A DNA stretch of 64,000 nt from assembly GCA_037157565.1 (NCBI GenBank), contig JAZHRO010000062.1, positions 8,122,001-8,186,000 on the forward strand, given 5' to 3'. Shown here piece by piece: positions 57,307 to 64,000 of this stretch. Each line of letters starts with the position of its first letter. Positions within the stretch are counted from its first letter, which is position 1. The position numbers were made by a program, and so were the translations under genes. A model generated the notes under the pieces. It did not search any database. It was not told the origin of the DNA and saw nothing but the letters and a program-made list of their open reading frames with translations. This DNA is from Thalassia testudinum. Lineage: Eukaryota; Streptophyta; Magnoliopsida; Alismatales; Hydrocharitaceae.

Positions 57307-57723
57307 TGATAACACCACACAAGGGGTTAGTAATTAGGTTGAATATGGCCCATCTTTAGAATAAAAGGTAGAATATAAGTAGAATAGGAGCATTGCATGC
57401 ATCAAGTACCAAGATTGCTTATAAACTGTATTAATGGCCATTTGTGTAAAGCATTTGTCAAAGCAGGCCTCAGATGAGCAATCGGACCGTACGGTTGGAT
57501 TTAGAACGACGAACGGAGTCCAACGGACTCAAGATCGGCCAAATCCGACATCCAGAGCTCCCACAATGGGCCCAAGAAATTCTAACCGTTGATCTGGAGA
57601 TCAACGGCCCAGAGAGTACCACCGCTCGCACACCCTAAAGCCAGCCAAAGATGAATCTCGGCCGTTGATCTTCGATCGAACGGCCGAGATCTGCGCGCTC
57701 GCCCGCGGTTGCCGCGACAAAGC

Positions 57724-57790
57724 GCGGGCGTGGCTCAACGGTTAGCGCGCATGCCCGCGGTCGCCGCGACGCGCGTTCGAGCCGCGAGGA
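57724..57790 (+). other. tRNA-like block in E2 U3 (best preserved)
   Basis: The A box TGGCTCAACGG (57731-57741) matches the Pol III consensus, and the B box GTTCGAGCC (57775-57783) follows at normal tRNA spacing. The D stem GCTC/GCGC pairs at three of four positions and the T stem GCGCG/CGCGA at four of five. The anticodon arm is GC-rich and not convincing. The B box is 371 bp upstream of the TATA-like box. Confidence 0.7.
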
Positions 57791-57976
57791 GCAGGATTTG
57801 AAGGCGAGCGAAGGGGGTGGAAAAATTGGGCCGCCCGATCAAAGCGGGCGGCCACAATCTCGCCACGCGGCGCGACCGCAGCGCACGAGCGCCCACGCGC
57901 GCGCGCGCGCCAAGCGGAAATGCTCGTGCACACGCGCGCCCAAGGCGCGATCTTAGCGCAGGCGCAGAAGGTTCTC

Positions 57977-58003
57977 AGCCGTCCGATCTTCGATCGGACG
58001 GCT
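57977..58003. repeat. Perfect 12-bp hairpin in E2 U3
   Basis: AGCCGTCCGATC and GATCGGACGGCT are separated by three bases. The arms are identical to those of the hairpin in C1. Confidence 0.85.
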
Positions 58004-58153
58004 CTCGTTCAGCTGCCACGAATCGCGCGAAGAGGAAGATCGGGGCGGGCGGCTGACCGGCAGGGAGAGGGCTACACCGACGCTTTTGGAAGCGGTTTTA
58101 GCAACGCTCTGGATGTCGCTAAAGCCCCTTCTTCTTTTAGGAAGCCCTTAACT

Positions 58154-58164
58154 CTATTTAAACC
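58154..58164 (+). promoter_or_regulatory. TATA-like box of E2
   Basis: CTATTTAAACC, aligned with the TATA boxes of E and F. Confidence 0.55.
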
Positions 58165-58698
58165 CCCTTCTACCACCATTCAAGATATACTCTCCCACTT
58201 GCAACTACTCCACTCCTCTCCTAGCTAGTTTTAGGCACTCTTGTAATCGCCGGAGACGATAAGCCACCGACGGAGCCTCCTCCACCGTCGTGGCTGCCTC
58301 GTCGCTCTCCACTCTCTCTCTACCTCTCTCTCTCTATCTTTTAAGCTTTCATTTACTTTTGTTGAAGCATGTATTTAATGTTGTAAGCTATGAACTATGA
58401 ATGCATGTTTAATGAAATTATTTTTCGTTCAATCTCCATTTTAATTTCTGTTTAAAGTGCATGATCTAAACCAAGAGCTTTCCAACCCTAAACTCTCTCT
58501 CTCTATCTCTCGCTTTTCAAAACCGTCTCTTTCGCAAGAAAAACTCCGCCTTTTTCATGACAAGTGGTAAACAAAATCCGATTTCCACGCCTTCCTGAGA
58601 CCGACACTCGGACTCACCTCCATTTACTTCTTTTAAAACCGACGTATCAAGTGCGACTATAACGACACCTCTTAAAACATACGCACTACGGCACGTCA

Positions 58699-58703
58699 AC
58701 TGG
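58699..58703. repeat. TSD of solo LTR E2 (right copy)
   Basis: ACTGG, identical to 57302-57306. Confidence 0.9.
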
Positions 58704-59742
58704 GGAGAAGGTTCTTCCTTCGACTTTTGCCTTCGGTTCCTAGTGTACCCCCCAGCCACAGTCATTTGACGCTACTCCCCTAGCTAGACATCAAATTACT
58801 CAGTACATGTAGGTTAATAAAAGACAATCTCAAACTAGGCCCTGAAGAGCGAATCAAACCTTAAGGCCAACGTCTACTCAATTTTATTAAGGCCTGGGAT
58901 TGTGGTGCTTATGGAATGTGATGGGCCCTTAAAATGGGTTGTTCCCTTAATGATTGATTGAGAATTGTGTAAGTGCATGCACAACTAGGGTTTTCAAGCA
59001 AGATTATTTGTGATGCGTGGATTTTAATGTTCAAATCTTGCAAAAGTAGCTTTTAGGGTTTAAAATTAGGTTGATTGCAATCAAGTTTCAAGGCAAACCA
59101 AGTTGTCAAACATGGGTGAAGATTGCTTTCCTTTAAAACCAAAAAGAAAGTGGAGTGCTTAGAATAGACCTAGATTGAAAACCCTAAGGAGGAGCTACTT
59201 GATGAGTTGATTTTAAGTAGAGTGGTGTGACCCAAACAACTCAAACAACTAGCCACAAATGTACCACTAAGTTAGGCACACAAAGATGGTTAACCTAGAA
59301 TGATTTCTACTCTTTTATGTGTTGCTTTGTGTGTACTGGTTACGCAGATCAAAACCCGATTGAGTAGAAACAAATCAATTAGGTTAAGTTCCTCGAATGT
59401 GAGTGTACGTTGTGTGTCTGTTGAAAATTTCCCACAAGATTATCTTTTTTTTTTTTATAAATGAGGGTGGAATGAATGTGAGTGAGAATCCAAACAACCA
59501 AACTATTCCTAGGATTTACGCAAACACCTAGGTTAATTGGAATATGAATTTAATGTGACAAATGAAATCTATGGAGTGGGGAAGAATGGGGAGCACTTAC
59601 AGTTGTCTTCAACTACACTTTACTCCAGTCTACCACTTGATGATTCCCTGATGGAGGTCTCTACAAAACAATAGACACAAGAGAAAGTAAGTTAGAAGAC
59701 AATAAAGTGAGTGAAATGCAAAACGATCGGAAATCATTGCCT
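58704..59742 (-). other. Leader of element D, PBS-proximal part
   Basis: Untranslated and homologous to the K leader (10640-11226, 13012-13205) and the F leader. No gene. Confidence 0.72.
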
Positions 59743-59759
59743 CCCCTGTAACGGCGCCA
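59743..59759 (-). other. Primer-binding site of element D (tRNA-Asp)
   Basis: The plus strand CCCCTGTAACGGCGCCA differs from the tRNA-Asp 3' end at two positions. The LTR begins three bases to the right. Confidence 0.87.
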
Positions 59760-60405
59760 AAATGTTGAATCTACGAGTTGCTACGCTAACGTATTTGGTT
59801 TTGAAAAACCTGTCGTCGTAGTTTGAAAGCGAAGAACTCGTGTTCAACAAATAAAATTTGTACCAGAATAGAAATCCCGGGTCGAACTTAGGGAGGTTAC
59901 ATCGATATATATTCGTAATTATATTTTTTTAGAGTTTTTGTTGAAAAGTGGAGCGACGTAATTACAATGAAGCAATATTAACAATCAGAATAAACGAGAG
60001 AGAGAGAACATGCACTCAATATTTCAAAATGTTTATACAATAAAACCAGAGAAAAATTATACTAGAAAGTAAGAAATCAGCTACACTAGAAAGTAGGAAA
60101 ATTCTACTCTAGAAAGCTATGAAGAAGAATGGGAGAGAGAAGTTATCCTCCTCGACTATCGCTTGGAGGACGAGCCAGACGAGACACCGCCTGGATGAAG
60201 GACGGAGTGGGAAGAAGGAGGTCGAGGCAAGAGGAACGAGAACGAGGCAGCACGTCGTCGTCGTCGCGGGATCCGCTTCCGAAATGAGAGCGAAAATTTG
60301 ACTTTATCTCTTGAGGAGCATCCCAGATGTGGGACAAGCTTCTCTTAAGCTTGAGAGATGGAGAGAAGAGAAGGAAGGGATGCAAATTTCGTATAGAGGG
60401 GGTCT

Positions 60406-60415
60406 CCTTTTATAG
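60406..60415 (-). promoter_or_regulatory. TATA box of element D 5' LTR
   Basis: The minus strand reads CTATAAAAGG. Confidence 0.7.
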
Positions 60416-60750
60416 TTGCAAGCAGTGAGGGAAATTTAGTCTTTACAATTGCAAAACATAAATAAGGGGTCTTTAGTGACGGATAAAACCGTCTCTAAAG
60501 CCCCAGTCATGGGCGACGTGTGCCGCCCGCTCGCCTCCCACCCATGAAATGCGTGCTCCACGTTCTTCAGATCTTAGCCGTCCGATCGTGAGATCGGATG
60601 GCTTAACTTGCCCCTCGCCGCGCCTTCTCATCCGCGCTCGCCGCATCTGATCCAGCGTTGCGCGCAGGCATCTGATGCAGTGTGAGAGCTATCGCGCGCG
60701 CGTGATCGAGCAGTCAATTGAGTCCCCTCGCCGTGCCTCAGCAACCGCTC

Positions 60751-60813
60751 GCCAAGGCTCGAACGTGCACCGCATGTTCTCACAAGTGCTTTCACCCACT
60801 GCACTACAGCGGC
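60751..60813 (-). other. tRNA-like block in D 5' LTR
   Basis: The minus strand has the A box TAGTGCAGTGGG (60806-60795) and the B box GTTCGAGCC (60764-60756). Compared with the 3' copy the A box has C-to-T changes but still fits the consensus. The B box is 341 bp upstream of TATA. Confidence 0.65.
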
Positions 60814-61409
60814 ATTTGTGTCGCGGAGATGTTTTACACACGTGCATCCACAGCCATTGGATGCATATCCAACGGCAGAGAAGCAACGAAGAAGAGAGGG
60901 TACAACAGGTGTAGCGGCCGGTTGGGTGGCTGACATAGTGCCACGTGGCGCCATCTTGGCCGTCCATCTTCTGGATGATATAGATGGTGCCATGGTTATC
61001 GGATTGAGTCGATTTTTGCACCGTTAGAGTGTGATCGTCAATCTGAATCCATCTGTGTGGTCAGATTTGTCGTATGAAGTGCGGATTCACACCATCTTGG
61101 ACCTTGATCTTCTAGGGCTCCTCGGTCTCTATCTAATGTTACAAATGTCTGATTAGGGAGATCTTCGAGTTGTTGAACTCCAATCGTCGCCCTGATCAAA
61201 TCTGTATGGTTGGATCTTTGATCCAAGGCCCCAATAAAAATTTTCCCTATCCCTGAACATAAAAGGAGACAATTAACCTCCATTTTTATTCAAACTAATC
61301 TAAATGCAAGATGATGCATGCTATGCAATATTTATAGTACGTAATGCAATTCTATGCTTAAGAACATGCATAAATAGACATCTTATGTAGTGTAAACATG
61401 TTTACATTA

Positions 61410-61414
61410 GTGGC
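61410..61414. repeat. TSD of element D (right copy)
   Basis: GTGGC, identical to 48426-48430. Confidence 0.92.
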
Positions 61415-61757
61415 TTCACAAACACCACTCAAAAGAAAGAACACTCCAGAAAGATTTCAAGAATGTTAGTGTATTTTTTTTTTAGGTGATGAGTTTGGAA
61501 TGTGGGTCAAGTAGCCATTCACCACACCAATTTTGATTTTATATATTTTTTTGTATTTTTTAAGCAAGCAAACATACAATGGGTGAAGTAGTACTCACAA
61601 AAGGTCTTCGCAGCACTTTACTCCATATCTATCGTCTCAAATCGCACTTCTCTGCCGCCCAAGCGTCGAGTTCCTACAAACAATCAAGTAGAGGGAGAAA
61701 ATGAGTTAGATGTGAATATGAATGCAGGATGAAAGCAACAAAAGAAATCCATTGCCT
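61415..61757 (-). other. Leader of element F, PBS-proximal part
   Basis: The leader of F continues after element D. It includes a poly-T stretch at 61473-61482. Untranslated. Confidence 0.7.
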
Positions 61758-61774
61758 CCCTGACAACAACTCCA
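61758..61774 (-). other. Primer-binding site of element F
   Basis: The plus strand CCCTGACAACAACTCCA has five mismatches to the tRNA-Asp 3' end, four of them transitions. Position and flanks match the PBS of D and E. Confidence 0.7.
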
Positions 61775-61779
61775 AAAAC

Positions 61780-63278
61780 TGACACGCGCGGAATGCGTTG
61801 GTTTAATTATGTCATTGTAGCATGCGTTCACGACGTCAATTTTAATTTAAGATGTGGATTTGGTGAGTCTAAGTGTCGAACACGAGGAGGCATGAAATCA
61901 GATTAGTTTGCTGCTTTAGTTGTCATAAGAATGTTTGGTTTGCTTGTGAGAAAATAAGAAAGAGAGAGAGAGAGAGAGATTAGGGGTAGAGCTTGTGTTT
62001 AAATTATGACATTCATTCTAAGAAGATGTGAGCTATGATATAAGTAACAACATTAACATATAGCATGCAATTAGAGTTTGTTTACAACTACAGCAATAGA
62101 TGAAAGCTTAAACAAGTGAGACATAAAACTAAAGTAAAAAGAGTGCGAGGAGGAGGCGAGGTGGCCACGGCGGTGGATGGGGGCTCTGTCGGCAGCTCGA
62201 CAACTTCGAGGAGGATATGGGATGCTTGGTGTAGCTAGGAGAGGGCTAGTATTGCATGGAGAGTGTGTGTGAATTGAATGCTCTTGAATGGGGTGGTTGA
62301 GGAGATTTATATAGAGAAGGGGTTTCCAAACAAAGTAAGGGTTTTAGCGATGTCGAGACTTCGCTAGACCCATTCCATAAGTGTCAGTGAAGCCCCTTGC
62401 CCGCCGATCCTTTCTGGTGTGCATGTTTTCTTCCTCAATCCGCGCTCATGCGTCCTCAGTAGTCCGATCCGAGGCGCGGATTGCCATCGGATGGCTGAGG
62501 GCGTGCCACGTCACCCTCTCGTGCCTGTAGAGGTATAAGCGTTCGCATAATGGACGTGCTTCGACTGTCGGATTTCACTTCAACGGCTACGATCACGCAA
62601 GTGGGGAGTGCTTGCATCGCTCTTCGTGGGCGGTGAGCGCACGATACGCGCGTGTCGGGGCAAGATTTCATCTGGAGCACCACATGGACTACATCACCAT
62701 CATCCACATGCGCATCAACGGTTGAATTTTGATCGCGTGCTCGGATGCGGCTAGTGCATTTCGAACGGGCTCTAGAGGAGATCATGGAAGGGCACTAAGC
62801 GCTGCAGTGCGCTCACACTTTGTTGTAGTTTTGCATGAATTCTCAGTAGTCCGATGGATGATCAGACGGTCAAGATTACATCTTGGCATGATGGAGAGAT
62901 GGTACGGGTGAAGATGGTGGATTCTCAGTAGTTAGGTTAGGGTGCGATGCTGAGCGTCACGAGGCCGCTTGTGGGCCGCGATCAACAACCAGAACTTCTT
63001 GGGCTACTCGAGGGAGCTTCAGATGTCGGATTTAAGTGATTTCGAGTCTGTTGGACTCCATTTATTGATCTGAATCCATCAGTGTGGTCTGATTGCTCAT
63101 CTGAGGCCAATTTCAACCTGCACTTGTACAAATGGCCATTAAACATTGATTTATAAGAAATCTTAATTCGCGATGCATGTAGTGCTCCCATACCCATTAT
63201 GGTGTGTTATTAGTGCACATATATCCTCAAGATAAACCTTGGTTGACGGAATTATCATCATCGAATGCAGAGTTATCA
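61780..63278 (-). repeat. 5' LTR of element F (1499 bp)
   Basis: The plus strand begins TGACACGCGCGG and ends GTTATCA before CATTC. It has a TATA box at 62314-62305, a GA tract at 61961-61979 and the U5 motif near 61870-61888. It is about 70 bp shorter than the 3' copy, from small deletions around 62920-62980. Confidence 0.9.
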
Positions 63279-63283
63279 CATTC
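63279..63283. repeat. TSD of element F (right copy)
   Basis: CATTC, identical to 43028-43032. Confidence 0.9.
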
Positions 63284-64000
63284 CACAATTACAGAATAAC
63301 CTGGGGTATTTCAGGGGTTTATTAAAGGTCATATGATCATTAATGCTAATAAGTGGGTCCATGCAAAACGAAACGAGTTTTTACACTTTTTAAGAATTAA
63401 TGGATATCTGAAATCCTAAAAACGGACCTGCTTAATTAACTGAGGTTCTAGTCAGGATAATATTCACCTAAGCCCTCTAAAATTCATAGAAAAATATTCT
63501 ATAGGGTCTAGTATCTTTGATTTGACCATCAGAACCTATTTTGGGCTGAAATAGACTCACAGACAGAAAGTTACCCTAATTTGGGCTTCTACATAATTTT
63601 TTCAGTCAAACATCATCAAAACCAAAATCCAACTTCACTATTAGATTGCTTGGGTCCAAATAGATTTGTACCAAAATTTGGGCCCAATCTGATAACATTT
63701 TGACCTAGTTTGCATTTTGGTTCAAGTCTGACTCTTTTTCTTACAAAAAGCCCCTCAACTTTCAAAAATCCTTGCAAATTTCCCCCCAACTTTGTCTTCT
63801 TCTTCGTAGATGGGTCCCTATCGCCATGTAGGTGTGAACCTAGACACCCGAGGTTTCAATCAAGGATTCCTCCTTAATTACTTAACCAATCCCTTCCAAA
63901 ATTGGAAGGGATGATCCTGAGGAAATCCCAGATCATCTAAACCTATTTCTAGTTTCCAAATCCTCCCTTCTGTCTCGTGCGAATCCTTGGACCTTAAGCT
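63284..64000 (+). repeat. LTR L, part 2 (runs off the right edge)
   Basis: It continues LTR L after element F: 'acagaataacctggggtatttcaggggtt' matches the B LTR at about 15000-15030. It follows the B U3 through 'gaattaatggatatctgaaatcc' to the pre-TATA region. Whether L is a solo LTR or the start of a full element cannot be told from this window. Confidence 0.8.

Larger units (their letters stand above)
57307..58698 (+). repeat. E2: solo LTR of the E/F family (1392 bp)
   Basis: It begins TGATAACACCAC and ends GCACGTCA, in plus orientation, opposite to D. It is almost the same length as the E LTR and is flanked by ACTGG on both sides, with no PBS or polypurine tract. It keeps the sharpest versions of the U3 elements: three hairpins (57586-57607, 57659-57686, 57977-58003), a tRNA-like block and a TATA-like box (58154-58164). 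The CT tracts (58304-58341, 58493-58510) and the U5 motif (58590-58612) follow. Confidence 0.92.
48431..61409 (-). mobile_element. Element D: complete Athila-like gypsy element, the best preserved gag-pol
   Basis: LTRs (48431-50091, 59763-61409), polypurine tract (50092), PBS (59743-59759) and GTGGC duplications are all present. Gag-pol lies at 57044-51491 in one main frame with several stops and one frame change in integrase. Solo LTR E2 is inserted in the leader. Comparing the first 145 LTR bases I count 13 differences, 12 of them transitions. The last LTR bases read TTA instead of TCA. D sits in the leader of F. Confidence 0.95.
59763..61409 (-). repeat. 5' LTR of element D (1647 bp)
   Basis: The plus strand begins TGTTGAATCTACG and ends TTTACATTA, then GTGGC. 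Features match the 3' LTR: TATA box (60415-60406), hairpin (60576-60603), tRNA-like block (60813-60751) and a perfect 16-base palindrome TGTAAACATGTTTACA near the sense start (61391-61406). Confidence 0.93.
43033..63278 (-). mobile_element. Element F: complete non-autonomous gypsy-type LTR element, with element D inside
   Basis: LTRs at 43033-44601 and 61780-63278, polypurine tract at 44602, PBS at 61758-61774 and CATTC duplications define it. Without D the element is about 7.3 kb. It has no gag core, RT or integrase. Its only gene is an acidic ORF (47681-46054). The LTR copies differ at 19 of about 178 compared bases. Its leader is interrupted by D (48431-61409). F itself is inserted in LTR L. 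Confidence 0.92.

Noticed and set aside
57724..57790. A functional tRNA gene
   Set aside because: A and B boxes are present but the acceptor and anticodon arms do not pair properly and no sensible anticodon loop with T33 is seen; reported as tRNA-like only.
1..64000. CRISPR array, rRNA genes, bacterial operons, endogenous pararetrovirus or Helitron signals
   Set aside because: I saw no regularly spaced direct repeats, no rRNA signatures, no movement or coat protein motifs of pararetroviruses, and no Rep/helicase. The reverse transcriptases are clearly gypsy (FMDD context with integrase downstream) and copia (YVDD with integrase upstream).

Overview
The window looks like intergenic heterochromatin of a large, repeat-rich flowering plant genome. 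I can support no host gene, rRNA, functional tRNA or CRISPR array. Nearly every base belongs to LTR retrotransposons inserted into one another. Lineage evidence: the gypsy elements have Athila-type gag and pol (a single gag-pol frame, an integrase with a GPY/F module and no chromodomain) and a primer-binding site (PBS) complementary to the 3' end of tRNA-Asp. One copia element has SIRE-type gag, zinc knuckle and pol and a tRNA-Met-type PBS. The species cannot be named from this sequence.

Layout, with names used here only. G (+ strand, 41238-42875) is the outermost fragment: a protease tail, an accessory ORF and a 3' region. It is interrupted by copia element H (minus, 34717-41237) and by LTR L (42876-43032 resuming at 63284-64000). 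H is interrupted by gypsy element E (minus, LTR 33323-34716, interior leftwards to 27602). E's protease is split by solo LTR J (27754-29717) and its pol is cut by element K (minus). K's leader holds element A (minus, 1-10639, with the 3' LTR just off the left edge) and solo LTR C1 (11227-13006). K's 5' LTR is split by the complete element B (+, 14834-27511). B contains solo LTR A2 (19578-22247). On the right, L is split by the complete element F (minus, 43033-63278). F's leader is split by the complete element D (minus, 48431-61409), and D's leader carries solo LTR E2 (57307-58698). The left stack is six levels deep and the right stack five. Seven insertions have a matching 5-bp target-site duplication (TSD) inside the window: C1 GTTAT, B CTATG, A2 GATTA, J ATGGG, F CATTC, D GTGGC, E2 ACTGG.

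A, D, E and H carry recognisable gag-pol, all broken by stops and frameshifts. B and F have LTRs, PBS and polypurine tracts but no RT or integrase. Instead each has one long acidic ORF of unknown function, so both must have depended on enzymes supplied in trans. LTR pairs of B, D and F differ by about 9-11% in the parts I compared by eye, mostly transitions, so the nest is old.

The most unusual signal is in the LTRs. Six LTR copies from related families carry a tRNA-like block (A box plus B box) in U3 on the element's sense strand, always 330-371 bp upstream of the TATA box. Other recurrent LTR features are arrays of short perfect hairpins upstream of TATA, a terminal hairpin at the first bases of the LTR with an apparent compensatory change, and a GTTCGACC-like motif close to the U5 end.
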